Notes: generated from the letters alone by a model not told the origin. 64,000 nucleotides of DNA from Ruegeria sp. 6PALISEP08 (GCF_001238295.1 NZ_LGXZ01000004.1:124001-188000), one strand, 5' to 3'; positions 18,176-26,061 are shown, numbered from the stretch's first letter. Numbers and translations are program-made.

Positions 18176-19066
18176 ATGACCGAAGATCAGATTATCGGAT
18201 TGATTTCGTCAAACATCATTTACCTGCTGGCCGCTGTGCTGGTGATTATCGTTATCCTCAAAGGCATCAAGATTGTGCCGCAATCTGAGAAATACGTCGT
18301 TGAACGTTTTGGCCGCCTGCACTCGGTGCTTGGCCCCGGCATCAACTTCATCGTTCCGTTTCTGGATGTTGCACGCCACAAAATCTCGATCCTTGAACGC
18401 CAGCTGCCCAATGCGACACAAGACGCGATCACCAAGGACAACGTGCTGGTGCAGATCGACACCTCGGTCTTCTATCGCATTCTTGAGCCGGAAAAGACGG
18501 TTTACAGAATCCGCGACGTCGATGGTGCGATTGCAACCACCGTGGCCGGTATCGTCCGCGCCGAGATCGGCAAGATGGACCTGGACGAAGTACAGTCTAA
18601 CCGGGCACAACTGATTGAACGCATTCAGGAAAGCGTTGAAACCGCCGTTGACGATTGGGGTATCGAAGTGACCCGCGCCGAAATTCTGGATGTGAATCTG
18701 GATCAGGCGACCCGCGATGCCATGCTGCAACAGCTGAACGCGGAACGCGCCCGCCGTGCGCAGGTGACCGAAGCCGAAGGTCAGAAGCGCTCTGTTGAGC
18801 TGCAAGCTGATGCCGAACTTTACGCCGCAGAACAAACCGCCAAAGCCCGTCGCATTCAGGCCGAAGCCGAAGCTTACGCCACTGGCGTTGTCGCCAAAGC
18901 CATTCAAGACAACGGTATCGAGGCCGCCCAATATCAGGTTGCTTTGAAACAAGTCGAAGCCCTTAATGCGCTGGGTAATGGTTCCGGAAAGCAGACCATC
19001 GTAGTTCCGGCAAACGCACTTGAAGCCTTTGGTGACGCGTTCAAAATGCTCAAAGGAGGAAAATAA
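18176..19066 (+). CDS. SPFH/band 7 domain membrane protein (stomatin/QmcA type)
   Basis: A 296-residue protein with one N-terminal transmembrane helix (IIYLLAAVLVIIVILKG, about residues 13-29), an SPFH domain starting VPQSEKYVVERFGRL, and an Ala/Glu-rich coiled-coil from about 170 to 240. SPFH proteins oligomerise in the membrane and are linked with protease control and microdomains. It overlaps the NfeD gene by one base, the typical pairing for this family. An AGAGGA sequence lies just before the start. Confidence 0.92.
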   Translation: MTEDQIIGLISSNIIYLLAAVLVIIVILKGIKIVPQSEKYVVERFGRLHSVLGPGINFIVPFLDVARHKISILERQLPNATQDAITKDNVLVQIDTSVFYRILEPEKTVYRIRDVDGAIATTVAGIVRAEIGKMDLDEVQSNRAQLIERIQESVETAVDDWGIEVTRAEILDVNLDQATRDAMLQQLNAERARRAQVTEAEGQKRSVELQADAELYAAEQTAKARRIQAEAEAYATGVVAKAIQDNGIEAAQYQVALKQVEALNALGNGSGKQTIVVPANALEAFGDAFKMLKGGK

Positions 19067-19344
19067 TGGCTGATCCCTTTTGGCTGACTTGGTGGATCTG
19101 GCTGGCCGCCGCGCTGGCACTGGGGATTCTCGAGATTGCTCTGCCAGGATTCATCTTTCTTGGCTTCGCGATTGGCGCTGCAATCACAGGTCTTGTCCTG
19201 ATCATTCCGGGTCTGACACTGTCGCTTCATGTCCTTGCGCTGGTTTTTGCGGTACTGTCGCTGATCGCCTGGCTTGTCTTGCGCAAACTCTTTGCCCTAC
19301 CGCATGGTCAGGTCAAAACTTTCAAGCATGATATCAACGATTGA
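19066..19344 (+). CDS. NfeD-family short membrane protein
   Basis: A 92-residue protein with two hydrophobic stretches, WWIWLAAALALGILEIALPG and LHVLALVFAVLSLIAWLVL. The motif LGILEIALPGFIFLGFAIG is characteristic of NfeD proteins that partner SPFH proteins. It lacks the C-terminal soluble OB-fold domain that longer NfeD proteins carry, so it belongs to the short class. Its start overlaps the SPFH stop codon by one base, implying translational coupling and a complex. Confidence 0.88.
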   Translation: MADPFWLTWWIWLAAALALGILEIALPGFIFLGFAIGAAITGLVLIIPGLTLSLHVLALVFAVLSLIAWLVLRKLFALPHGQVKTFKHDIND

Positions 19345-19350
19345 ATCGCT

Positions 19351-19372
19351 GTGGCGCTCGTTCGAGCGCCAC
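19351..19372. terminator. Strong hairpin after the SPFH-NfeD pair
   Basis: GTGGCGCTCG and CGAGCGCCAC form a perfect 10-bp inverted repeat with a TT centre (in RNA an 8-bp stem with a 6-base loop), 6 bases after the NfeD stop. There is no T run, so it could terminate or protect the transcript end. Confidence 0.55.
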
Positions 19373-19438
19373 TCCCCTACTGGACGCTGTCGCAGCTATT
19401 CCCTATATAATCACTCAGGCAACTGACCCGAGGCAAAG

Positions 19439-19801
19439 ATGACTCACCCGAGCGAACAGTTTGAAGGCACCCCGCTGATAGCGCCGTCAACGATTGAACA
19501 CCCGTTGTACGACCTCGTGGTTGAGGCGTGCCGCACGGTCTATGACCCGGAAATTCCGGTCAATATCTACGACCTTGGCCTGATCTACACGGTTGATATT
19601 TCTGCGGATAACTCAGTCAAGGTGATCATGACCCTTACTGCGCCCGGATGCCCGGTGGCCGGCGATATGCCCGGCTGGATCGTCGAAGCCATTGAGCCCG
19701 TTGCAGGTGTCAAAGAGGTTGATGTCGAGCTGACCTGGGAACCGCCCTGGGGTATGGAGATGATGTCGGACGAAGCGCGTCTTGAACTGGGCTTTATGTA
19801 A
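19439..19801 (+). CDS. sufT: SufT-type iron-sulfur assembly factor (MIP18/DUF59 family)
   Basis: A 120-residue protein consisting of one DUF59 domain: VYDPEIPVNIYDLGLIY at about residues 34-50, LTAPGCPVAGDMPGW with the conserved cysteine at about 68-82, and VELTWEPPWGMEMMSDEAR near the end. This arrangement is that of SufT/PaaD-like proteins that help mature [4Fe-4S] proteins. A SufA-type carrier gene lies 590 bases downstream on the same strand, with one reverse-strand gene between. No other suf genes are in the window. Confidence 0.88.
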   Translation: MTHPSEQFEGTPLIAPSTIEHPLYDLVVEACRTVYDPEIPVNIYDLGLIYTVDISADNSVKVIMTLTAPGCPVAGDMPGWIVEAIEPVAGVKEVDVELTWEPPWGMEMMSDEARLELGFM

Positions 19802-19840
19802 AACCAGCACCCGTCGCGCCTTACTCATCTGAAAACGCTG

Positions 19841-20182
19841 TTAGTTTAGATTGCAGGTTTCCTTGATCTCTGCGGCACGCGCATCCAGCTGTTTGATGTA
19901 GTCGCCAGACAACATCTGAAGGTGTTTCTGCTCGGTTCCGGTGACCAGACCCAACAGCGCCCCGGCAGGTGTAATCGCAGCCACGCTTTCCAACTGTTTG
20001 TCTTCAGCGTGTTTCTTTTCCGCCGCAATGGCACGCAAATCGCCTTCGGCGGTCGCACAATTGACTGGGTGCCTTTCGGCATCAGATGCAGCCTGTGCAT
20101 CAACCGGCACAAAACATGCAACAAAAGCGGCTACTGTCCCGCACAGAAAAACTGGTTTAGAAAACTTTCGTAAAACATTCAT
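19841..20182 (-). CDS. Small exported protein of unknown function
   Basis: A 113-residue protein with a clear signal peptide (hydrophobic PVFLCGTVAAFVACFVPV, cleavage near AQA at about 32) and a short mature chain that is mostly charged and predicted helical (AEGDLRAIAAEKKHAEDKQLE), with a small Gly/Ala segment in the middle and two cysteines at positions near the mature ends. I do not recognise the family. It sits between the SufT and SufA-like genes on the opposite strand, with divergent promoter space of 208 bases toward the SufA-like gene. Confidence 0.65.
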   Translation of the reverse strand: MNVLRKFSKPVFLCGTVAAFVACFVPVDAQAASDAERHPVNCATAEGDLRAIAAEKKHAEDKQLESVAAITPAGALLGLVTGTEQKHLQMLSGDYIKQLDARAAEIKETCNLN

Positions 20183-20390
20183 TTATATAACCTTTCCCAC
20201 CCAAGTTGCACATGTGTCAGCACTGGGCCTTACATACGCAAGAACAGCTAAACCCGCTTTCTAATCCAAAGCAAGGTCGCATGGCACTTCTTGCACCTTT
20301 CAAATGAACAGCACGCTTTATCCCTCACCATCTTGAGCCTGAGGGACTTGGACCCTAAGTTAGAAGGGACGCGCGACAACGGAGACTTAC

Positions 20391-20756
20391 ATGTTCGGCA
20401 TTCCCGGCAAACAGGCTGTGACCATGACGCCCAAGGCCGCAGAGCAGATCACCCGCCTGATGAGTTCAGGCGGACACGCTGGCCTGCGCATCGGTGTCAA
20501 AAAAGGCGGCTGCGCAGGCATGGAATACACCATGGAATATGTCGATCAGTCAGATCCGCATGATGAGGTGGTTGAACAGGACGGCGCGTGCATAATGATC
20601 GCGCCAATGGCGCAGATGTTCCTGTTTGGGACCGAGATCGACTATGAAGTGTCACTGTTGGAATCGGGGTTCAAATTCAAAAACCCGAATGTTGTTGATT
20701 CCTGTGGATGCGGTGAATCGATCAAGTTCGACGAAAACATCGCCCAGCAAAGCTAG
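20391..20756 (+). CDS. sufA: A-type iron-sulfur carrier (IscA/SufA/HesB family)
   Basis: A 121-residue protein with the three family cysteines: KKGGCAGMEYTM at about residues 38-49 and SCGCGES near 103-109. A-type carriers receive and deliver Fe-S clusters in the cytosol. Which of IscA, SufA or ErpA it corresponds to cannot be settled from the sequence alone; SufA is favoured because the neighbouring gene is SufT-like. The preceding 208 bases separate it from a reverse-strand gene and must hold its promoter. Confidence 0.85.
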   Translation: MFGIPGKQAVTMTPKAAEQITRLMSSGGHAGLRIGVKKGGCAGMEYTMEYVDQSDPHDEVVEQDGACIMIAPMAQMFLFGTEIDYEVSLLESGFKFKNPNVVDSCGCGESIKFDENIAQQS

Positions 20757-20865
20757 ATCATCGTTCTTGTGCTGACCCTAGCGAGGTCGGCAGGCGGAAT
20801 TGTAAGATCCTGCAGACAATGCTATCCGCATCCTTAAATCATCGAATGATCAGGGAGATACGGGT

Positions 20866-21615
20866 ATGCGGCGGAAGCTGGCGGCTGGAAACTGGAAAAT
20901 GAACGGAACCGGCGCAGCGCTGAGTGAGCTAGAAACGCTGTCGCAAAGCCACCCCCAAGCCTCGGTCGATATTCTGATCTGCCCCCCCGCCACCTTGCTC
21001 AGCCGCGCCGCGGACTCAGTGGCAGGCACCGAGATTTCGGTTGGCGGGCAGGATTGTCACTTAGAACATTCAGGTGCGCACACAGGTGATATCAGCGCGG
21101 ATATGCTTCTGGATGCCGGCGCGACTTCGGTCATTCTGGGCCATTCGGAACGGCGCGTGGATCACAGTGAGCATGACGAGGATGTTCGTGCCAAGGCGCG
21201 AGCGGCAATGGATGCGGGTCTCAAGGCGATCATTTGCGTCGGCGAAAGTCTGGAACAGCGAGAGGCAGCCAACACGCTCGATATCATTGGCGGCCAGATG
21301 TCTGGTTCGATCCCGGATCAGTCTACCGGCGAGAATCTGATCGTCGCGTATGAGCCGATCTGGGCGATAGGAACCGGCAAGGTTCCGACCCTGGAAGAGA
21401 TCGGCGAGGTTCACGACTTCATGCGCACGCGGCTGGAACGTCGTTTTGGCGAAGGTGTAGGCCGGTCGGTGCGACTGCTGTATGGCGGGTCCGTCAAACC
21501 CAGCAATGCGGCCGACATTTTTGCAGTCTCGAATGTGGACGGCGCTCTGGTCGGTGGTGCCAGCCTGAAGGCTGCGGATTTCTCAGGCATCATTCAGGCG
21601 CTGGAAAGCGCCTGA
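20866..21615 (+). CDS. tpiA: Triosephosphate isomerase
   Basis: A 249-residue glycolytic enzyme interconverting dihydroxyacetone phosphate and glyceraldehyde 3-phosphate. Catalytic features are visible: the Lys/Asn start AAGNWKMNG, the histidine in ILGHSERR at about residue 92, the glutamate in VAYEPIWAIGTGK at about 164, which also includes the flexible loop 6, and the phosphate-binding LLYGGSVKPSNA. Length is normal. It converges on the deaminase gene with only 9 bases between stops. Confidence 0.98.
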   Translation: MRRKLAAGNWKMNGTGAALSELETLSQSHPQASVDILICPPATLLSRAADSVAGTEISVGGQDCHLEHSGAHTGDISADMLLDAGATSVILGHSERRVDHSEHDEDVRAKARAAMDAGLKAIICVGESLEQREAANTLDIIGGQMSGSIPDQSTGENLIVAYEPIWAIGTGKVPTLEEIGEVHDFMRTRLERRFGEGVGRSVRLLYGGSVKPSNAADIFAVSNVDGALVGGASLKAADFSGIIQALESA

Positions 21616-21624
21616 CCCCAGACT

Positions 21625-22071
21625 TCATTCCGCAATATCTTCGGCCCAAAGCTCGGGCTTTTCTTCGATAAACCGCTGCATCAAAGCGATACAGTCGGGG
21701 TCGTCGGCAATGACAACCTCGACCCCGCGCTCACGCAGGAAGTCTTCATTGCCTCCGAAATTCTGCGTGTCACCGATCACAACGCGCGGAATGCCGAATT
21801 GAACGATAGTGCCGGAACACATCATGCAGGGCGACAGCGAGGTATAGAGCACCGTGTCGCGATAGGTTTTCTGCCGCCCTGCTTTGCGTAAGGTATCCAT
21901 TTCCCCATGCGCGATGGGATCACCCCCCTGCACACGCTGATTGCGACCTTGCGAGACAACCTCGCCGCCCCGTGCCAGAACGGACCCAATGGGGCATCCG
22001 CCCTCGTCAAATCCGGCTTTGGCCTCTTCATAAGCCACGCGTAGCAGGCGCTTGTCGATCTCGGTCAGCAT
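21625..22071 (-). CDS. Cytosine deaminase of the yeast Fcy1 type (CDA fold)
   Basis: A 148-residue zinc deaminase. The metal site is visible as HGEMDTL and SLSPCMMCSG. The match extends beyond the common CDA core to the yeast cytosine deaminase Fcy1: GGCPIGSVLARGG near the start, TVLYTSLSPC, IPRVVIGDTQNFGG and the C-terminal FIEEKPELWAEDIAE, which keeps the Trp and Asp of the Fcy1 substrate lid. Bacteria more often use the unrelated CodA. The frame opens to a TTG at 22128, but GGAG six bases before the ATG at 22071 supports the start given. It follows the riboswitch-controlled exporter gene by 65 bases on the same strand, so it is probably co-transcribed with it. Another nucleobase or guanidine-like substrate remains possible. 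Confidence 0.82.
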   Translation of the reverse strand: MLTEIDKRLLRVAYEEAKAGFDEGGCPIGSVLARGGEVVSQGRNQRVQGGDPIAHGEMDTLRKAGRQKTYRDTVLYTSLSPCMMCSGTIVQFGIPRVVIGDTQNFGGNEDFLRERGVEVVIADDPDCIALMQRFIEEKPELWAEDIAE

Positions 22072-22136
22072 TCCGGGCTCCATGTCTTGAGTTTCGCGCA
22101 GACTGCCGAAGACCAAGGGCATGGTCAATTACGGGC

Positions 22137-22448
22137 TCAGGCCAGCTTCATCACGACAAGACCGGTCACGATCAGTATCGCCGCTGCAATCCGTGCGGGT
22201 GTCAGGGCTTCGCCCAGAAACAAGATACCCACGCTGAACGCCCCCACCGCGCCGATCCCGGTCCAGATCGTGTAAGCGGTGCCCAATGGCAGGTCGCGCA
22301 TCGCAAGTGCCAGAAGGCCAAAGGAGCCAATCATCGAAACGCCCATCAAAGCCGTCGGCCACAATCGGGTGAAACCAGCCGATTGCTTCATGGCTACGGC
22401 CCAGACGATTTCCAACAGGCCGGCAAAAAGAAGAAAGATCCAGGGCAC
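22137..22448 (-). CDS. gdx: Guanidinium exporter of the SMR family (Gdx/SugE)
   Basis: A 103-residue four-helix membrane protein. The sequence PWIFLLFAGLLEIVWAVAMKQ, GFTRLWPT, LPLGTAYTIWTGIGAVGA and GILFLGEALTP follows E. coli SugE/Gdx closely, including the central glutamate in helix 1 (LLEIVWA), and not the EmrE drug-export subtype. Gdx dimers export guanidinium in exchange for protons. The open frame extends upstream to 22577, but those residues are the leader RNA: a GTG at 22448 follows GAGG by seven bases and gives the normal N-terminus. The leader carries a guanidine-II riboswitch-like element, which strongly supports the assignment. Confidence 0.9.
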   Translation of the reverse strand: MPWIFLLFAGLLEIVWAVAMKQSAGFTRLWPTALMGVSMIGSFGLLALAMRDLPLGTAYTIWTGIGAVGAFSVGILFLGEALTPARIAAAILIVTGLVVMKLA

Positions 22449-22455
22449 AAGAGAA

Positions 22456-22515
22456 CCTCGTATCTGTTCGGGTCGTCCCGAAAGATGTCCCAAAATGGGG
22501 AGGTCGTCCTCTGAA
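22456..22515 (-). promoter_or_regulatory. Guanidine-II (mini-ykkC) riboswitch candidate
   Basis: On the minus strand two hairpins with identical ACGA loops stand in tandem: GAGG-ACGA-CCTC at 22500-22511 and TTCGGG-ACGA-CCCGAA at 22467-22482, joined by 17 bases. Paired short stems with ACGR loops are the defining pattern of mini-ykkC RNAs, which bind guanidinium. The Shine-Dalgarno GAGG at 22456-22459 follows directly. ACCTC in the 3' half of the first hairpin (22500-22504) can pair with GAGGT of the ribosome site, a plausible off state that ligand binding would resolve. The controlled gene is a Gdx-type exporter, the usual partner. Confidence 0.88.
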
Positions 22516-22553
22516 ACCTCAGATAAGTACCCAATATATGGTTTCAAGACACG

Positions 22554-22583
22554 AAAAAGCCGGGCAGTCGAAACCACCCGGCT
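22554..22583 (-). terminator. Rho-independent terminator of the TRAP operon
   Basis: On the minus strand AGCCGGG and CCCGGCT form a 7-bp stem followed by TTTTT, 20 bases after the dctM stop. It insulates the TRAP genes from the riboswitch-exporter unit that begins about 40 bases further. Confidence 0.85.
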
Positions 22584-22602
22584 GTGTTCATTGTCAGACC
22601 AT

Positions 22603-23979
22603 CTAATTGGTAATGATTTCCGGCCCCATGAAGGTGTTGGGCAGGAAGGTCGATATCCAAGGTATGTACGTCACCATGATCAGGAAGACGAAGAGTACGG
22701 CCAGGAACGGCAGCGCCGCCTTCACGACACTCATCATCGGCATTCCCGCAACGCCCGAGGTCACAAACAGGTTCAGACCGACCGGAGGCGTGATCATCCC
22801 GATTTCCATGTTCACCACCATGATGATACCCAGATGGATCGGATCGATGCCCAATTCGATGGCAATCGGGAACACCAGCGGAGCCACGATGACCAGCAGA
22901 CCCGAGGGTTCCATGAACTGACCGCCAATCAGCAGGATGACGTTGACTACAATCAGGAAAGTGACCGGTCCCAGACCCGCTGAAAGCATGGCGCTTGCAA
23001 TGTGCTGTGGCACTTGCTCGTCCGTCAGCACGTGCTTGAGGATCAACGCGTTGGCAATGACGAACAGCAGCGTGACCGTCAGCTTACCCGCCTCAAACAG
23101 TGTGTGTTTGGTGTCTGGGTGAAAGAATGCCGTAACCAGCGCATAGGGCTTTTTAAGCAGTGACGCGTTGGGCTGACCGTCTTCGGTGCTGAGCGGGCCC
23201 ATGTCTTTGTAGACAAAGCTGGCAATGAAGAACGCATAGACAGCAGCGACGGCAGCGGCCTCAGTCGGGGTAAAGATACCCCCATAGATACCACCCAGAA
23301 TGATGACGATCAGGAACAGGCCCCAACCGGCCTCACGGGCCGAGGTAAAGACCTCTCCCCAGCCTTTCCAGTCACCCTTGGGCAGATTCTTGACCTTGGC
23401 CATGACGTAGATGGTGATCATCAGCATCAGACCAGCCATCAGGCCCGGAATGACACCCGCCAGGAACATTCGCCCAACCGAGACCTCAACGGCTGCCGCA
23501 TAGACAACCATCACGATGGACGGTGGGATCAGGATGCCCAAAGTACCGGCGTTACAGATCACACCAGCGGCGAATTCCTTGGAATACCCAACCTGACGCA
23601 TCCCGGCGATGACAATGGAACCAATGGCCACAACGGTTGCTGGGGACGATCCCGAAAGTGCTGCAAACAGCATACAGGCAAACACGCCAGCAATTGCCAG
23701 ACCACCGGGCAAGTGCCCCACACAGGCAATCGAGAACCGGATGATCCGGCGCGCCACGCCGCCTGTTGTCATGAAAGACGAGGCCAGGATGAAGAACGGG
23801 ATCGCCAGCAGGGTAAAGTGCCCCTCGAACGCCTCGAACAACGTGCCCGCGACCGAGGCCAACGAACTGTCCGAATAGATCAGCAGAAACAGGGTCGAGC
23901 TGAGGCCAAGCGCAACCGCAATCGGAACACCGATCAGCAGCAGGCCGATGACCATCGAGAAAAGAAGTACAACGTCCAT
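22603..23979 (-). CDS. dctM: TRAP transporter large permease subunit DctM
   Basis: A 458-residue inner-membrane protein with about 12 hydrophobic segments that carries out sodium-driven solute uptake together with DctQ and the binding protein DctP. Family motifs are visible: the start LLFSMVIGLLLIGVPIAVALG, the LSGSSPATVVAIGSI and GILIPPSIVMVVYA regions, and near the C-terminus MITPPVGLNLFV. It is longer than the usual 425-430 residues because of an insert of roughly 30 residues around 245-275 (DMGPLSTEDGQPNASLLKK), a feature of some dicarboxylate-type members. Its start overlaps the dctQ stop by one base. Confidence 0.95.
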   Translation of the reverse strand: MDVVLLFSMVIGLLLIGVPIAVALGLSSTLFLLIYSDSSLASVAGTLFEAFEGHFTLLAIPFFILASSFMTTGGVARRIIRFSIACVGHLPGGLAIAGVFACMLFAALSGSSPATVVAIGSIVIAGMRQVGYSKEFAAGVICNAGTLGILIPPSIVMVVYAAAVEVSVGRMFLAGVIPGLMAGLMLMITIYVMAKVKNLPKGDWKGWGEVFTSAREAGWGLFLIVIILGGIYGGIFTPTEAAAVAAVYAFFIASFVYKDMGPLSTEDGQPNASLLKKPYALVTAFFHPDTKHTLFEAGKLTVTLLFVIANALILKHVLTDEQVPQHIASAMLSAGLGPVTFLIVVNVILLIGGQFMEPSGLLVIVAPLVFPIAIELGIDPIHLGIIMVVNMEIGMITPPVGLNLFVTSGVAGMPMMSVVKAALPFLAVLFVFLIMVTYIPWISTFLPNTFMGPEIITN

Positions 23980-24656
23980 CAGTCATGCTCTCCCTGCTGA
24001 GCGCGGACTTCTTCGATCTCGTCCTCGACTTCGTGGCTGGCGACAAGGCGATCCGTTTCACCGCGCCAGATTTGAACGGCGACCTGCGCGAACCGGATCA
24101 CCAACAGCAGCATCGAAACTGGCAGAACCAGATACGGCACGACCTTGGGCAGTTTTTCGTAGTACTCACCGTAGTTGATCAGGTCTTCCAGGAACCGCAA
24201 AGGCGCAACCATCGGGATGTCGTCGACCTCGTAAAAACTCTGACTGCGGGCGTCGACATTGAACCCGGTAGGGAACCAGCGCCCCGACGTGGGCGGCAAA
24301 TCGGCGAACACAGCCCAATAGTCATAAGCCCCTTTCAGCAGAAGCAGCGAAAACACCAGACAGCAGCCCACTGCAATAAGCGCCAGAATGCGGCGCGGCG
24401 CCGGGGCCAGCATGTTCAGAATGGCATCCACGCCCAGATGCGCATGTTTTTTCACCGCATAAGACGCACCCAACAGCACCAGCCACCCGAAGGTGAACAC
24501 CGTCAGTTCCAGCGCCCACAGGATATTTGAGTTAAAAACAAACCGCGCAATCACGTTGGCAAATGTCACGACCGTCATCAGGCCCAACAGCAACGCAATC
24601 AGGGTTTCTTCGATATGGTCGACCAGCCCGCCTTGGCCGGAATTCGCACCAGACAT
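23979..24656 (-). CDS. dctQ: TRAP transporter small permease subunit DctQ
   Basis: A 225-residue protein with four hydrophobic segments, the first being TLIALLLGLMTVVTFANVIARF, which matches the DctQ helix 1 motif, and RFVFNSNILWALELTVFTFGW the second region. It is longer than the common 160-180 residues because of a periplasmic loop around residues 115-155 (WAVFADLPPTSGRWFPTG), an extension seen in dicarboxylate-type DctQ proteins. It forms the membrane complex with DctM and is translationally coupled to it by a one-base overlap. Confidence 0.92.
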   Translation of the reverse strand: MSGANSGQGGLVDHIEETLIALLLGLMTVVTFANVIARFVFNSNILWALELTVFTFGWLVLLGASYAVKKHAHLGVDAILNMLAPAPRRILALIAVGCCLVFSLLLLKGAYDYWAVFADLPPTSGRWFPTGFNVDARSQSFYEVDDIPMVAPLRFLEDLINYGEYYEKLPKVVPYLVLPVSMLLLVIRFAQVAVQIWRGETDRLVASHEVEDEIEEVRAQQGEHD

Positions 24657-24692
24657 CTTTCTGTCCCCGCATTTTTGTGATGAGAGAGTGTG

Positions 24693-24715
24693 GGGCGGGC
24701 CTGATCAGCCCGCCC
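24693..24715 (-). terminator. Intercistronic hairpin between dctP and dctQ
   Basis: GGGCGGGC and GCCCGCCC form an 8-bp GC stem with a 7-base loop in the 111-base gap between dctP and dctQ. Without a T run it is more likely a partial terminator or 3'-end stabiliser that lets the binding protein be made in excess over the permease. Confidence 0.6.
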
Positions 24716-24767
24716 GGCCATCGCGTCAAATACTCCCCAGTCCCCGGACGCGCGGCCTCTGACCGGT

Positions 24768-25769
24768 TTAGAAACCGGCGTTGATGGCCTGTGCGGCGTC
24801 GATCTTGTCCTGACCCACATCACCAGAGAACTGGTCCCAAACCGGCTTCATTGCGTCGACCCAGGCCTGACGCTGTTCAGGGTTCAGTTCACGAATGATA
24901 CCACCCGCGTCTGTAATCGACGCTTTGGCCGCTTCGTTGACGGTAAAGGCTTCTTTGTTCCGGGTTTCGGTCACTTCGGTCAGAATGGTCATGAACTGGT
25001 CACGCACCGCCGGATCCAGGCTGTCCAGCCAGTCAACCGAGGTCACAACAAGGTAGTCGATAATACCATGGTTGGTCTCAGTGATGCCGTCCTGAACTTC
25101 GAAGAACTTCTTGCCATAGATGTTCGACCAGGTGTTCTCCTGCCCGTCCACAACGCCTTGTTGCAACGCACCGTAAACTTCCGAGAACGCCATTTTCTGC
25201 GGGCTGCCTCCGATCGCTTCCATCTGCGCAACCAACACGTCCGAGGACTGAACACGGAACTTCAGGCCGTTTGCGTCCGAGGGATCTTCCAACGGCTTGT
25301 TGGCCGACATCTGCTTCATGCCGTTGTGCCAGAAGGCCAGACCCTGCAGGCCGCGGCGCTGCATGCTGTCTTTCATTGCCTGACCATCGGCCGACGCTTG
25401 GAATGCGTCCACGGCATCAATGTTCTTGAACATGAACGGCAGGTCGAACAGGCGGAATTGCTTGGTGAACTTCTCGAACTTCGACAGAGACGGCGCGGCC
25501 AGTTGAACGTCGCCTTGCAGCATCGCCTCAAGCACCTTGTCGTCATTATAGAGGGTCGAGTTCGGATAGACCTCCATGCACATCACGCCGTTCATCTCGT
25601 CATTGACGCGCTGCTCCAGCAGCGAGGCGGCGATGCCTTTGGGATGTTTGTCGGTGTTCGTCACATGCGCGAACTTCACAACAATTTCACCGTCGTCACA
25701 GGCTGCCATACCCGCAGTTGCGGTGACTGTCAGCGCCAGAGCCGTTGCGGCTGTTGTCAAAATCTTCAT
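24768..25769 (-). CDS. dctP: TRAP transporter periplasmic binding protein DctP
   Basis: A 333-residue secreted solute-binding protein with signal peptide MKILTTAATALALTVTATAGMA. The mature start EIVVKFAHVTNTDKHPKG is the typical DctP beginning, and RLFDLPFMFKN, GLKFRVQSSDVLVAQMEAIGGSPQ (about residues 166-189, shown in part) and VYGALQQGVVDGQENTW are the ligand and family signature regions, with the carboxylate-binding arginine in KFRVQ. C4-dicarboxylates are the likely ligands, supported by the adjacent DctB/DctD-type regulators. The ATG at 25769 follows GGGAGG; the longer frame to 25799 is not needed. Confidence 0.93.
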   Translation of the reverse strand: MKILTTAATALALTVTATAGMAACDDGEIVVKFAHVTNTDKHPKGIAASLLEQRVNDEMNGVMCMEVYPNSTLYNDDKVLEAMLQGDVQLAAPSLSKFEKFTKQFRLFDLPFMFKNIDAVDAFQASADGQAMKDSMQRRGLQGLAFWHNGMKQMSANKPLEDPSDANGLKFRVQSSDVLVAQMEAIGGSPQKMAFSEVYGALQQGVVDGQENTWSNIYGKKFFEVQDGITETNHGIIDYLVVTSVDWLDSLDPAVRDQFMTILTEVTETRNKEAFTVNEAAKASITDAGGIIRELNPEQRQAWVDAMKPVWDQFSGDVGQDKIDAAQAINAGF

Positions 25770-25959
25770 CTGTTTTCCTCCCAGACTTCCTAAATACAAG
25801 CGATCAGCGCCAGACAGGCACCGTATGGCGTGCAGTGAAGCGACTCAGCCGTAAGCACACAACTTTTCCCTCCAAAAGCCGATTCAGTTGTTTTAAGTGT
25901 TTATTACCAGCGCTTTACACCACACCAAACACAAGGAGAAGAATCACCTTTTCTTCGAC

Positions 25960-26010
25960 GTGCGAAAATCCGCACACAAAAAATTGCTGATTGTGCGGGT
26001 TTCCGCACAA
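25960..26010. promoter_or_regulatory. Tandem palindromes upstream of dctP, candidate DctD sites
   Basis: Two inverted repeats share the core GTGCG-N6-CGCAC: one at 25960-25975, and one at 25993-26008 that extends to 8-bp arms (TTGTGCGG and CCGCACAA, 25991-26010). Their centres are 33 bp apart, about three helical turns. They lie roughly 200 bp upstream of dctP, like the tandem upstream DctD sites known at rhizobial dctA. A direct repeat TGCGAATCAAT follows at 26013 and 26026. Confidence 0.65.
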
Positions 26011-26061
26011 TTTGCGAATCAATCATGCGAATCAATGTGCAGCGTAAGTTCGCCGGGCGAA

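Noticed and set aside
18209..19120. Long antisense frame over the SPFH gene
   Set aside because: It is the mirror of a coding gene in GC-rich DNA and has no signal of its own.
25771..25860. Possible sigma-54 promoter before dctP
   Set aside because: The best GG-N10-GC pair (in GGTGCCTGTCTGGC) fits the -24/-12 consensus poorly, and TGGCGCTGATCGC has the wrong spacing.
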